Positions 8,913 to 17,226 of a stretch of DNA of 64,000 nt are shown here, piece after piece (position 1 is the stretch's first letter; each line of letters starts with the position of its first letter). A program made the translations under genes and the position numbers. This DNA is from Kribbella pratensis (GTDB lineage: Bacteria; Actinomycetota; Actinomycetes; Propionibacteriales; Kribbellaceae): assembly GCF_004365355.1 (NCBI RefSeq), contig NZ_SODP01000001.1, forward strand, positions 2,301,473-2,365,472, read 5' to 3'. The notes under the pieces are model-generated. The model did no database searches. It saw only the letters and a program-made list of their open reading frames with translations, and had not been told where the DNA came from.

Positions 8913-9473
8913 TCACCGCAGCCACGGGTACTTGCGGACAAAGTTTAGGCTGCTCCACCACTTGCCCAGACCCCATACGTTGCCAGCGGCAACCAGCGCG
9001 AGAACGATCAGCGTGATGGCGCCGAGGATGTGGTCGTCCAGGACCGGGTTGTTCTCCGGCGGCAGGTTCGCCGACCACATCAGCAGGTACAGCAAGGTCC
9101 CGGCGACAGCCGCGATCCGCATCCCGATGCCGAGCGTCAGCGCGAGCCCGATGCCGGCCAGGCCGATCATGAACAGCGGCGTGACCCACCAGTCACCGAC
9201 CAGCGAGTGGTAGAAGCTGCTCATCGGGCCACTGGTGCCCTTGCCCAGGAAGCCGGCCGTCGGATCGCCACCGTCGATCCAGCCCTTGCCGGACGGGGTC
9301 GCGTAGCCGAGGCCGAACAGCTTGTCGACGAAAGCCCACAGGAACTCGAGCCCGAAGGCGATCCGCAGTACGGCGATCGCACGCCCGGCCGCCGTCGTGA
9401 TGACGGGGAGCCGATCGCCGTCAGGCTCCATCGCAGGAACCGGCAGGCGGCTCTGATGCGGCGTGGTGGTCAT
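8913..9473 (-). CDS. DoxX-like membrane protein
   Basis: A 186-residue integral membrane protein of the DoxX/SURF4-like group with about four helices: AIAVLRIAFGLEFLWAFVD, TPLFMIGLAGIGLALTLGIG, IAAVAGTLLYLLMWSAN and ILGAITLIVLALVAAG. DoxX proteins are linked to thiosulfate/quinone metabolism or to membrane redox complexes with SodA and rhodanese in mycobacteria; a specific role here is not known. ATG 9473 has AAAGGACGAG upstream. It is the first gene of the DoxX-Usp-Usp operon, divergent from the second Acg-like gene across the boxes at 9559-9595. Confidence 0.82.
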   Translation of the reverse strand: MTTTPHQSRLPVPAMEPDGDRLPVITTAAGRAIAVLRIAFGLEFLWAFVDKLFGLGYATPSGKGWIDGGDPTAGFLGKGTSGPMSSFYHSLVGDWWVTPLFMIGLAGIGLALTLGIGMRIAAVAGTLLYLLMWSANLPPENNPVLDDHILGAITLIVLALVAAGNVWGLGKWWSSLNFVRKYPWLR

Positions 9474-9558
9474 GATCTCGTCCTTTCGTTGATTCCGACA
9501 CTTCGATCGTGGCTGCTGGGAGCCGCCGCGGTCAGGGCCGTTGTCACCCGAGCGCCGC

Positions 9559-9595
9559 CAGCCAAAAGGCCCGTCGACTTCGGGACTCATGCCGC
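9559..9595. promoter_or_regulatory. Tandem DosR-type boxes between DoxX operon and Acg-like gene 2
   Basis: CAGCC-AAAA-GGCCC (9559-9572) and GGGAC-TCAT-GCCGC (9582-9595, preceded by TTC as in the mycobacterial TTCGGGACT) start 23 bp apart. The arrangement copies that upstream of the first Acg-like gene. The divergent position could serve both operons. Confidence 0.6.
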
Positions 9596-9657
9596 TGGGC
9601 CACGCCGCCGGCCGGGGCCAGGCTGGAGAGCACGAGACGACGACGATCGGACCGCAG

Positions 9658-10632
9658 ATGAACACGACCGCAGTTCTCACCGACGACGAGGTGGGCATCC
9701 TGCTCGCAGCCGCTGTGCAGGCGCCGTCGATCCACAACACACAGCCCTGGCGCTTCGAGGTCCAGGGCCCGGTGATCGACGTACTCCTCGACGAGGAACG
9801 CACGCTCGCCGTCGCCGACCCGGTGGGCCGTGCGGCCCGCATCGGGATCGGCGCAGCGGTCTTCAACCTCCGGGTGGCTGCCGGGATGCTCGGTCACGAG
9901 TCGCGCGGCGTGCCGAACCCGGACCCGATGCTCCCTCAGGTCGCGGCTCGCCTCTTCCTCGCCGCCCGGACGTCGCCGGTGCCCGACCTCAGCCGCCTGT
10001 ACGGCGAGGTCGGTCGACGGCATACGTACCGCGGTCCCCTGCTGAGCCGCAGCGTGCCGCCGAACGTGCTGCACAAGCTCGACGAGGCGGCCCACGCCGA
10101 GGGGGCCGACCTGCATTGGCTCGGTCCGGCCGAGGTGACCGAGCTCGGCTCCATGCTGCGGCGGGCCGACTCCGACGATCTGCACGACGAGGACCGCCTG
10201 CACGAACGCCTGCAGTGGATCGGCGGGGATCGGCCAGCTGACGGCATCCCTGCCAACGCGCTCGGTCCGCTCCCGGCTCGCCACTCGTTGGTCCGCGACC
10301 TGTCCGCCGGCTTCGACAGCGCTCAGCGCAGCCGGGCCGTGTACGAGCCGGACCCGACCATCGCCGTGCTCTGTACTCCGGACGAGGACACCGCCGCCTG
10401 GGTGCGAGCCGGCCTCGCCCTCCAGCGGGTCCTGCTGGTGGCGACGACGTACGACCTTGCCGCCTCGTTCCTCAACCAGGTGATCGAGCGCACCGAACCG
10501 CGGTACCAGCTCCGGGACCTGATCGGCGACCACTCCTGGCCGCAGATGGTGATCCGCATCGGTTACCCCGCACAACCCGCCGGCCGGACGCATCGCCGCG
10601 ACTGGCGCGAATCCTTCGACCAGTGGTTCTGA
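9658..10632 (+). CDS. Acg-like nitroreductase-family protein (second copy)
   Basis: A 324-residue paralogue of 4400-5377. It shares APSIHNTQPWRFEVQGPVID, DEERTLAVADPVGRAARIG, a VGRRHTYRGPL segment, LHWLGPAEV and the C-terminal LVATTYDLAASFLNQVIE. ATG 9658 is chosen because the longer in-frame extension back to 9541 runs through the promoter boxes. The ribosome-binding site is weak. A Usp gene follows 25 bp after its stop, so the two are probably cotranscribed. As with other Acg proteins, nitroreductase activity should not be assumed; flavin storage is an alternative. Confidence 0.88.
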   Translation: MNTTAVLTDDEVGILLAAAVQAPSIHNTQPWRFEVQGPVIDVLLDEERTLAVADPVGRAARIGIGAAVFNLRVAAGMLGHESRGVPNPDPMLPQVAARLFLAARTSPVPDLSRLYGEVGRRHTYRGPLLSRSVPPNVLHKLDEAAHAEGADLHWLGPAEVTELGSMLRRADSDDLHDEDRLHERLQWIGGDRPADGIPANALGPLPARHSLVRDLSAGFDSAQRSRAVYEPDPTIAVLCTPDEDTAAWVRAGLALQRVLLVATTYDLAASFLNQVIERTEPRYQLRDLIGDHSWPQMVIRIGYPAQPAGRTHRRDWRESFDQWF

Positions 10633-10657
10633 TCCATCCAGACCGAGGAGACCGATC

Positions 10658-11533
10658 ATGTCTGTCCAGTCCGCGCCCGTAGTCGTCGGATACGACGGCT
10701 CGCCGTCGAGTCATATCGCGGTCCGATGGGCGACCGCGGAAGCCGTCCGTCAACTGGCGCCGCTGCGGATCGTCGAAGCGTTCGAGCTGGTCGTCGTCTC
10801 GCGACCGTCACCCGGCGGAGCCGCACCGCTCGAAGCTCTGCGCGCGAACCGCCAGAAGGGCCTCGACGCCCTCGCTGAGAGGATCCGTCTCGAGCACCCG
10901 GGGCTACCGGTCGAAACGTGTCTCGAGGGCGGCATGGCTGCCCGGACGTTGGTCGAGCAGGCCGAGCAGGCCCGGCTGGTTGTTCTCGGTTCACGCGGTC
11001 TGGGCGGCTGGAGCGGGCTGATGGTCGGGGCGGTCGCGGCACAGGTGAGCACACATGCCCAATGCCCGGTCATCGTCGTTCCGACCGAGCGGCCCCCACA
11101 CACCGATGAAGGACGAACGGTGGTCGTCGGTGTCGACGGTTCGAAGGCGTCCGTGAAGGCGATCGACTTCGCCTTCGACCAGGCCGAGTGGATGCACGCG
11201 CAGGTGGTCGCCGTCCACGCGTGGACCTCGCCGTTCGTCACCTACACCGACGACGTGTCGATACTCCAGTTCGACGAGGAGAAGGTGAAGGAACAGGCCC
11301 GCCTGCTCGTCGCCGAGTCCCTGGCCGGCGCGGCCGCCGATCATCCCGATGTGCGGTGGACGACCGACCTCGTCAGCGGCTCAGCCGCCGAGGCGCTCAT
11401 CCGCCGGGCCGACTCGGCCGACCTGGTCGTCGTAGGCTCCCGCGGCCATGGCGGTTTCACCGGCCTGCTCCTCGGCTCCATCGGCCAAAGCGTCCTGCAC
11501 CACGCCCACTCCCCTGTCGCCATCGTCCGCTGA
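10658..11533 (+). CDS. Universal stress protein, tandem UspA domains
   Basis: A 291-residue tandem Usp with well-preserved ATP-binding signatures in both halves: VVVGYDGSPSSHIAVRWA with LVVLGSRGLGGWSGLMVGAV, and VVVGVDGSKASVKAIDFA with LVVVGSRGHGGFTGLLLGSI then VLHHAHSPVAIVR. ATG 10658 follows GAGGAGA. It lies 25 bp after the Acg-like gene and ends convergent to the CBS-BON gene 47 bp away. Confidence 0.92.
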   Translation: MSVQSAPVVVGYDGSPSSHIAVRWATAEAVRQLAPLRIVEAFELVVVSRPSPGGAAPLEALRANRQKGLDALAERIRLEHPGLPVETCLEGGMAARTLVEQAEQARLVVLGSRGLGGWSGLMVGAVAAQVSTHAQCPVIVVPTERPPHTDEGRTVVVGVDGSKASVKAIDFAFDQAEWMHAQVVAVHAWTSPFVTYTDDVSILQFDEEKVKEQARLLVAESLAGAAADHPDVRWTTDLVSGSAAEALIRRADSADLVVVGSRGHGGFTGLLLGSIGQSVLHHAHSPVAIVR

Positions 11534-11580
11534 CCTCGCGTACGACCTGGGAGTTCTGTCGTGGTCAACGTCGCGGGCTC

Positions 11581-12243
11581 CTAGTAGAACGGGCCGGCTG
11601 TAGGAGCAGTGTCGTCGAAGAGGAAGGTCAGCTGGTTCCGGACACCGACAACGCCGTCGACCGCGCCGATCAAATCCTCGGCGAACGTGACCGTACTGCG
11701 CTTCTCCACCTGACCCTTCAAGGTGACCACACCCTCGAGAACACTCACGTCGACCGCGAAGTGGTCATCCCACAGGTGCCGATCGACGACATCACGACGT
11801 ACCCGGGCGAGGATCTCCTGATCCGGGGCAAGGAAGGCGCTGAGCAGGTCGGACCGGGTCACGATGCCGGCGAGCTTGTCGTCGTCCATGACGACCAGAC
11901 GGGTGATCTTGCGAGTCGCCATCAGCCGAGCAGCCTCGTCGAGGGTGCATCTGCCTTCGATGGTGACGGCCGGGCTCGTCATCAGCTGGCCTGCGGTCAA
12001 GGCCTCGGCCTTGACCCGGTCCCTCCAGTGGAACCAGCTCTTCGCGGTCCGTTGGTACTGCTCCTTGCGCAGCAAGTCGGTCTCGGAGACGATTCCGGCC
12101 ACAGCGCCGTACCCGTCGTGGACCGGGACCGCGCTGATGTGGTGCTCCGCCAGCGTCGCGGCGACCGCCTTGAACGGTGTATCCGCGGCGACGGTCACGA
12201 CCTCGGTCGTCATCACGTCGGCAACTGTCAGCAGGTGCTTCAT
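11581..12243 (-). CDS. CBS-pair protein with C-terminal BON domain
   Basis: A 220-residue protein. Two CBS motifs cover about 8-130 (VADVMTTEVVTVAADTPFKA; GQLMTSPAVTIEGRCTLDEA), and a BON domain covers about 145-210 (VSVLEGVVTLKGQVEKRS). CBS pairs bind adenosyl ligands; BON domains may bind phospholipids or partner proteins. Related CBS proteins occur in mycobacterial DosR regulons (hypoxic response protein type). Its ATG overlaps the stop of the upstream Usp gene as TGATG, so the two are translationally coupled. Confidence 0.88.
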   Translation of the reverse strand: MKHLLTVADVMTTEVVTVAADTPFKAVAATLAEHHISAVPVHDGYGAVAGIVSETDLLRKEQYQRTAKSWFHWRDRVKAEALTAGQLMTSPAVTIEGRCTLDEAARLMATRKITRLVVMDDDKLAGIVTRSDLLSAFLAPDQEILARVRRDVVDRHLWDDHFAVDVSVLEGVVTLKGQVEKRSTVTFAEDLIGAVDGVVGVRNQLTFLFDDTAPTAGPFY

Positions 12244-13091
12244 CAGGACTCCTTGTGCCGGCGGACGACCGCGACCGGTGCGTCCGCGTGGTGTAACAGG
12301 CTTTGGCTGACGGATCCCAGCAGCAGACCGGTGACACCACCGCGGCCGCGAGAGCCGACCACCATCAGCGACGCGTCCTCCGACAGCTCGATCAGCCGAG
12401 CGCTCGCTCGGCCCTCGAGCAACGAAGCGGTCACCCTCACCGTCGGGAACTTGTCCCGGTACGGTTCGAGGCTCTCGGCCAGCCAGTTCGTCAGCAGCTC
12501 TTCCGTGCTCGCGATCGGCGACACGTGCTGGTCCAGCGGCTGCCAGCAGTACACGACCCGAAGCGGCTGACCGGTCCGGGCCGCCTCCTCGAAGGCGAAC
12601 TCCACTGCCTCGGCCGACTCTGTCGACCCGTCGCTGCCCACAACCACCGGTCCGGTACGCCGTTCACCGCGCACGACGACGACCGGGCAGGGCGCCTTCG
12701 CGGCGACCGACGTCGCCACCGACCCCATCACCGCGGCCGACACCTTGTTCCGCGACCGGGTCCCGACGACCACCAACTCGGCCTGACCCGCCTCGAGCAG
12801 GATCGCGTTCGCCGCATCCGAGTTCGCCAGCCAGCCCGAGCCGCCGTCGCGCCCGAGCCGGTCCCGCGCGTACTGCACCGCGTGGTCCAGCTCATGCTGG
12901 AACTTGTCCAGCGGCATCGGCGGTGGAACGTACCCTTCCACGCCCAGCGCCGGCCACCGGCTGAGTTCGTTCAGGTAGGCGCGGACCACCCGGACCGCCA
13001 GCCCGCGCCCCTCGGCCGCATCGACGGCCCAGTGCAACGCAAGCTGACTCTCGGACGTGTCATCGACACCCACGAGGATGTACTTCCTCAT
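12243..13091 (-). CDS. Universal stress protein, tandem UspA domains
   Basis: A 282-residue tandem Usp: KYILVGVDDTSESQLALHWA with LVVVGTRSRNKVSAAVMGSV, then GPVVVGSDGSTESAEAVEFA with LMVVGSRGRGGVTGLLLGSV and LLHHADAPVAVVRR. The start is taken as ATG 13091 (MRKYILVG), with AAAGGGAACAGG upstream; an ATG six codons earlier (13109) is possible. It couples to the CBS-BON gene by TGATG. It is part of the leftward series that begins with the DUF4389 gene at 16659. Confidence 0.9.
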   Translation of the reverse strand: MRKYILVGVDDTSESQLALHWAVDAAEGRGLAVRVVRAYLNELSRWPALGVEGYVPPPMPLDKFQHELDHAVQYARDRLGRDGGSGWLANSDAANAILLEAGQAELVVVGTRSRNKVSAAVMGSVATSVAAKAPCPVVVVRGERRTGPVVVGSDGSTESAEAVEFAFEEAARTGQPLRVVYCWQPLDQHVSPIASTEELLTNWLAESLEPYRDKFPTVRVTASLLEGRASARLIELSEDASLMVVGSRGRGGVTGLLLGSVSQSLLHHADAPVAVVRRHKES

Positions 13092-13105
13092 CGACCTGTT
13101 CCCTT

Positions 13106-13203
13106 TCATCGATTCGGGTGCTGGACGAGGATCTTCTTCAAGCCGTCGACGAAGCCCAGCGATTCGTCGTACCCGCGTTGCCGTGGATCCGGATCTCGAA
13201 CAT
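13106..13203 (-). pseudogene. Relic resembling the start of a 2-oxoacid oxidoreductase gamma subunit
   Basis: An ATG coupled as TGATG to the preceding gene opens MFEIRIHGNAG, matching the conserved start MFEIRIHGRGGQG of PorG/VorG-type pyruvate/2-oxoacid:acceptor oxidoreductase subunits. That frame stops after 21 codons. An overlapping frame continues as YDESLGFVDGLKKILVQHP and ends at 13106, which could be the tail of a deleted gene. The full subunit is about 180-200 aa. The N-terminal resemblance is from memory of the family; the deletion is an inference. Confidence 0.45.
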
Positions 13204-14168
13204 CACGTCACCCGGGCCCAGGCCCCGGAGTAGTCCGGGGCGTCGATGGTCACGGCGGGGATCGCCCGGCGCCGGACCTCGACCACGGACAGGTCGCCGG
13301 AGCAACCGTCCTTGGCCCATTCCAGCTCCATCGGATGCTTGAAGAGCCGGTCCGCGATGACCGACCAGCCGGCGATCTCCCGGATCTCGTCGTCGGTCAG
13401 CACCAGGCCGGTCTGCTCCGACGGTGTCGCCGGAACGGTGCGGGTTCCGCGCGGATCGGCGTACACGGTCTTGGCGCGCTTGGCGCCGCGGTGCTTCACG
13501 ATCAACGACCGGCCACCGGGGTGCACCGAATACAGATCGGCGTCGGTGGCCGGTGGCGATCCCAGTCCCCAACCGGCCATGATGCGGACGAACGTGCTCT
13601 CGCCGTACGCCGTTCCCGAGCCGCCGAGGTCCGAACGCACCATCCGTTGCACGGTCACCGGCATCACCGCCGCCAGCTGGTCGGCGCCGATCACCTCGCG
13701 GTTGCCAACGGCAACGGCACTGAACAGCGACGCGAAGCAGCGTCGGCACGCGGCCAGCACGTCGGCACCGCAACGCAGATGCAGGAACACCTCTTCGCGA
13801 CCGTCGTCCTGCGGTGCGACCGGGCTGCACCGGACGGCAACCTCTGTGCCCTCGCCACCCAGCGCGGCGTAGGCTCGCAGGATCTCGTCGGCCACCGTTG
13901 CCGGCAGCGACGCGTCCCGGAAGGCCGTCCGGATCGCCGCGGCGACCACGACCAGATCCCGGCCGGCCCGGAACCGGCGCATCTCCTGCGCGATCACCGG
14001 ACCGAGACGATTCGCCTCGACGAAGGAGCGGTACGCCGACGCGGTCACCACGAACCCCTCGGGCACCTGAACGCCCTCGTCGGCCAGTACGCCGAGGCGA
14101 GCGTTCTTCACGCCGACCTGATCCGGGTCCACCCCGTCCTGAAGCTGGACGATCGTCTTGCTGTTCAT
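13203..14168 (-). CDS. PEP synthase/PPDK N-terminal (ATP-grasp) domain protein, stand-alone
   Basis: A 321-residue protein matching only the nucleotide-binding half of phosphoenolpyruvate synthase/pyruvate phosphate dikinase: KNARLGVLADEGVQVPEGFVVT, EVAVRCSPVAPQDDGREE (SS of the usual RSSA replaced), PVTVQRMVRSDLGGSGTAY, FVRIMAGWGLG and ELEWAKDGCSGDLSVVEVR. The phosphohistidine swivelling domain and the PEP/pyruvate barrel (another about 450 residues) are absent, so the full reaction is not expected. ATG 14168 has GGGAG upstream; ATG 14180 overlaps the GAPDH stop. It lies between GAPDH and the oxidoreductase relic. Confidence 0.82.
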   Translation of the reverse strand: MNSKTIVQLQDGVDPDQVGVKNARLGVLADEGVQVPEGFVVTASAYRSFVEANRLGPVIAQEMRRFRAGRDLVVVAAAIRTAFRDASLPATVADEILRAYAALGGEGTEVAVRCSPVAPQDDGREEVFLHLRCGADVLAACRRCFASLFSAVAVGNREVIGADQLAAVMPVTVQRMVRSDLGGSGTAYGESTFVRIMAGWGLGSPPATDADLYSVHPGGRSLIVKHRGAKRAKTVYADPRGTRTVPATPSEQTGLVLTDDEIREIAGWSVIADRLFKHPMELEWAKDGCSGDLSVVEVRRRAIPAVTIDAPDYSGAWARVT

Positions 14169-14179
14169 GACTGCTCCCA

Positions 14180-15187
14180 TCACAACGACCTGGCGACGAG
14201 TTCGGTCAGGTCGACCAGGCGGCTCGTGTAGCCCCACTCGTTGTCGTACCAACCGAAGACCTTGACCAGGTGGTCCTGGACCTGCGTGAGTTGCGCGTCG
14301 AAGATGCACGACGCTGGGTCGCCGATGATGTCGCGGGACACGATCGGATCCGTGGTGTAGCGCAAGATGCCCTTGAGTGGTCCGGCCGCGGCGTCGGCGA
14401 AGGCCTGGTTGACCTGGTCGACGGTGACGGTTTCGGACAGTTCGACCGACAGGTCGGTGAGTGAGCCGTCCTCGACCGGGACGCGGACGGCGACGCCGTC
14501 GATCTTTCCCGCCATCGCGGGGATCACGAGGCCGACCGCCCGGGCCGCGCCGGTGCTCGTCGGGATGAGGTTCGTGGCGCCGGAGCGACCGCGGCGCAGA
14601 TCCTTGTGCGGCGAGTCCAGCAGCACCTGGTCGTTGGTGTAGCTGTGGATCGTCGTCATCAGTCCGCGCTCGATACCGAACGCGCTGTGCAGCACGGACA
14701 CCATCGGCGCGACGCAGTTCGTCGTACACGAGGCGTTCGAGATCACATGGTGAGCGGCCGGGTCGTAGCTGTCCTCGTTGACGCCGAGGACGACCGTGGT
14801 GTCGACGTCCTTGCCGGGCACCGACAGGATGACCTTGCGAGCGCCGGCGATCAGGTGCGCCCCGGCGGTTTCGCGAGTGCGGAACTTGCCGGTCGACTCG
14901 ATCACGATGTCGACGCCGACACCGGCCCAGTCGAGCTTGGCCGGATCACGCTCGGCGGTCGCCCGAAGGGTGCGTCCGCCGACCGTGATCGTGTCGTCGG
15001 TGTGCCCGACTTCTGCTTTCAGGGGCCCGTAGGTCGAGTCGTACCGCAGCAGGTGCGCGAGTGTCGCGGGTGCCGCGACATCGTTGATCGCGACCACCTC
15101 GATGCCGCTGGACGTCCGTTCGAGCACGCAGCGCAGGTAGTCCCGTCCGATCCGCCCGAACCCGTTGATTCCGACCCGTACGCTCAT
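14180..15187 (-). CDS. gap: Glyceraldehyde-3-phosphate dehydrogenase
   Basis: A 335-residue type I GAPDH. It has the NAD site VGINGFGRIGRDYLR, the active-site segment SNASCTTNC with nucleophile C154, general base H181 (TTIHSYTNDQ), the substrate loop NLIPTSTGAA, and the C-terminal GWYDNEWGYTSRL. It is full length. D36 after the second strand (AINDVA) suggests NAD preference. It lies inside the dormancy-type operon rather than in a pgk-tpi cluster, so it is probably a second, condition-specific copy; the main copy would be elsewhere. Confidence 0.95.
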   Translation of the reverse strand: MSVRVGINGFGRIGRDYLRCVLERTSSGIEVVAINDVAAPATLAHLLRYDSTYGPLKAEVGHTDDTITVGGRTLRATAERDPAKLDWAGVGVDIVIESTGKFRTRETAGAHLIAGARKVILSVPGKDVDTTVVLGVNEDSYDPAAHHVISNASCTTNCVAPMVSVLHSAFGIERGLMTTIHSYTNDQVLLDSPHKDLRRGRSGATNLIPTSTGAARAVGLVIPAMAGKIDGVAVRVPVEDGSLTDLSVELSETVTVDQVNQAFADAAAGPLKGILRYTTDPIVSRDIIGDPASCIFDAQLTQVQDHLVKVFGWYDNEWGYTSRLVDLTELVARSL

Positions 15188-15234
15188 GATCGACCCTTCA
15201 GTCGGTTGCTTCGTTCTCTTTCATTCGACCGGTG

Positions 15235-16659
15235 TCACCGAGGCGCCTGCAGAGTCGAAGGTCCCGCCTTCGGCCGCCGGACGACCGCCAGGCCGACAGT
15301 CAGCGTGCCGAGCAGCAGGAACAGGCCCGAACCGGCCAGAACTCCGATCCACAGCGCCTGCAGGCCAGGTGCGGTGGCGCCGACATCGGCCCGGACACTC
15401 ACGTCCTGACTGCCGTCCGGCGCCATCACGACAAGCGTCCAGTCGCCGTTCTCGAGCGGCCAGGTGATCGTCTGCATGCCTGTAACGGCCGCCTGCACAC
15501 GCCAGATGTTCAGCTGGGCCGGTGCCGTCGACGGCTCGCTGCCGGCATGCTCGGCGTACGTCGTGTGGCTCGGGCCGACGGCCTTGACCGTTGTGTACTC
15601 GACGCCGCTCAGATACCTCTGCACGTCCGTGGCCGACGCGAGCCCGACGAAAACCGGACTGCCGTCGACCGGCGCGACGCGCACCCGGGCATCACCGAAC
15701 CACCGGTGCGGAACCGTCGCGGAGCCGGCACTGATCGTCAGCCGCTCACTCGCCAGCGCATACCCGCCGGTGCTCAAAGTCACGGTGTCCGAAGTGACGA
15801 AGCCCGCGGTGTCACGGCGTCCCTGATCCAGCCAGGCCAGTGTTCCGCCGATTGCCAGCCCGACCACCGAAGCCAGGGTCACGAGGATGCCGGTGACCAG
15901 CGCGATGGTCCGTCCGGCCGACATCCGCAGCTCGGGTTCGTGCGGTGCCGGCTGTGGTGGTACGGCGGGCGTGGGGTGCCGCAACGGGTCGTCCAGCCTC
16001 GTCGTGCCCGGATCGTCGCCGCCCAGGTCCAGGCGGAACGGCGGGTACTGGTCGACCATCAGTCCGGCGTACGCCGCGACTCGCAAGGCCCAGCGGTCCA
16101 TGCCGAGGACGAGGTCGAAGATCGGCCGCGGATACCGGCCGGTGAACAGCAGCGCGACCGCGGCGATCAGGACGAGCAGACCGACCAGGCCCGAGGCCCA
16201 GCCCTGCTTGTCGGCCTGCACGGCGAACCAGGTCCCGCCGCCGAGGAAGAACCCGACCACCAGATAGTGCGGGATCGCGAGCAACCACCACTTGACCAGA
16301 ACCAGTCCGCGCGACAGGTGCTCCGGATACGCGATTTCCAGATGGGCCGGATAGTCCGGCACATCGTGCAGGGTGAACGGCGGGTAGCGGTCGGTGCCGA
16401 GCGCGCCGTAGGCGTAGAACTGCACGCGCCAGGTCCAACGCAGTACACCGACGTTGAAGTCGAAGATCCCGCGTGGGTACCGTCCGGTGAACAGGATCGC
16501 GAAGAAAGCCACGAAGCTCAGTGCCACGAACGCGATCCACAGCACCGCGAGCACGAACAGGTGCGGAATCACCAGCACCCACTTCACCAGCCACAGCCAC
16601 CGATTCAGCCGGTCGTCGAGTGCCCCGTCCACCCGGACCGGATACGTCGTCGTACTCAT
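15235..16659 (-). CDS. Membrane protein with duplicated DUF4389 region and C-terminal extracytoplasmic domain
   Basis: A 474-residue protein. Residues 1-210 hold two DUF4389-type units: RWLWLVKWVLVIPHLFVLAV with LFTGRYPRGIFDFNVG and GTDRYPPFTL, then LVLVKWWLLAIPHYLVVG with FTGRYPRPIFDLVLG and DQYPPFRLDL. A proline-rich linker, a membrane helix (ALVTGILVTLASVVGLAIGG), a soluble beta-rich domain and a last helix at about 440-460 follow. Function is unknown. A shorter paralogue lacking the C-terminal part lies at 24014-24742. It is the first gene of the leftward GAPDH/PPDK-N/Usp/CBS operon. A single DosR-type box lies 53 bp upstream. Confidence 0.8.
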   Translation of the reverse strand: MSTTTYPVRVDGALDDRLNRWLWLVKWVLVIPHLFVLAVLWIAFVALSFVAFFAILFTGRYPRGIFDFNVGVLRWTWRVQFYAYGALGTDRYPPFTLHDVPDYPAHLEIAYPEHLSRGLVLVKWWLLAIPHYLVVGFFLGGGTWFAVQADKQGWASGLVGLLVLIAAVALLFTGRYPRPIFDLVLGMDRWALRVAAYAGLMVDQYPPFRLDLGGDDPGTTRLDDPLRHPTPAVPPQPAPHEPELRMSAGRTIALVTGILVTLASVVGLAIGGTLAWLDQGRRDTAGFVTSDTVTLSTGGYALASERLTISAGSATVPHRWFGDARVRVAPVDGSPVFVGLASATDVQRYLSGVEYTTVKAVGPSHTTYAEHAGSEPSTAPAQLNIWRVQAAVTGMQTITWPLENGDWTLVVMAPDGSQDVSVRADVGATAPGLQALWIGVLAGSGLFLLLGTLTVGLAVVRRPKAGPSTLQAPR

Positions 16660-16711
16660 GACGCTCTCCTTCCGTCACTGCCAGGCTGTGCCGCCGCCGG
16701 CGACCTCAGCA

Positions 16712-16725
16712 GAGCCGAAGGTCCT
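16712..16725. promoter_or_regulatory. DosR-type box between DUF4389 operon and 2TM gene
   Basis: GAGCC-GAAG-GTCCT matches the recurrent island element GGGCC-GAAA-GTCCY at most positions with the 4-bp spacer. It lies 53 bp from the leftward start at 16659 and 77 bp from the rightward start at 16802. No good 22-bp partner is seen. Confidence 0.5.
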
Positions 16726-16801
16726 GCTGACAGCGCGCCTTGATGCCCTGTCCGGCCGACCGGCGCCGGCAGACGGTGAAGGTGAGAGGAAGGAGAGAGT
16801 C

Positions 16802-17104
16802 ATGAACGACGAGAGACTCGTCGACCGGGTCGATCCGCCGCCGACGGACGACCAACTGCGCGCACAGGCTCTGACCGAGCTCCGGAAGCGGCGCGAACTC
16901 GCCAGTCACGTCCTGGCGTTCGTCATGGTGAACACCTTCGTGGTGATCGTCTGGTACGCCAGTGGAGCTGGCTTCTTCTGGCCGGTGTTCCCGATCTTCG
17001 CCTGGGGCATCGGGATCGTCTTCCATGCCTGGGACGTGCTGTGGCCGCAGCCGAGTGAGACCGCGGTCCGGGCGACGATGGACCGGATCGCACACCGACA
17101 CTGA
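16802..17104 (+). CDS. Small 2TM-domain membrane protein
   Basis: A 100-residue protein with a charged N-terminus (about 1-35, including RAQALTELRKRRELASH) and two membrane helices, LAFVMVNTFVVIVWYASGAG and FWPVFPIFAWGIGIVFHAWD. It matches the bacterial 2TM family, in which the two helices often accompany histidine kinases or stand alone. ATG 16802 has a strong AGGAAGGAGAG upstream. The function is unknown. A GC-rich hairpin terminator follows. Confidence 0.8.
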   Translation: MNDERLVDRVDPPPTDDQLRAQALTELRKRRELASHVLAFVMVNTFVVIVWYASGAGFFWPVFPIFAWGIGIVFHAWDVLWPQPSETAVRATMDRIAHRH

Positions 17105-17116
17105 CGAGAACCGACT

Positions 17117-17142
17117 GGGCCGGCCCTGGAGCGGGCCGGCCC
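17117..17142 (+). terminator. GC-rich hairpin terminator
   Basis: GGGCCGGCC and GGCCGGCCC arms separated by a short CTGGAGC-type loop, starting 13 bp after the 2TM gene stop. There is no long T run, as is usual in high-GC actinobacteria. Confidence 0.6.
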
Positions 17143-17177
17143 CTTCGAGCGAACGCCGGGCCGATGGACGGCCGTAG

Positions 17178-17191
17178 CGCCCCAAAGACCC
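17178..17191 (+). promoter_or_regulatory. Weak DosR-type box upstream of PPK2
   Basis: CGCCC-CAAA-GACCC resembles GGGCC-GAAA-GTCCC with several mismatches. It lies 36-67 bp before the possible PPK2 starts. Supported mainly by position and by the many better copies nearby. Confidence 0.3.
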
Positions 17192-17226
17192 GTCCGGGCC
17201 ATGACCTGCTGTGATCTGGGTGACAG

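Noticed and set aside
9541-9657. N-terminal extension of the second Acg-like protein
   Set aside because: It runs through the tandem boxes; paralogue alignment starts at the ATG 9658 region.
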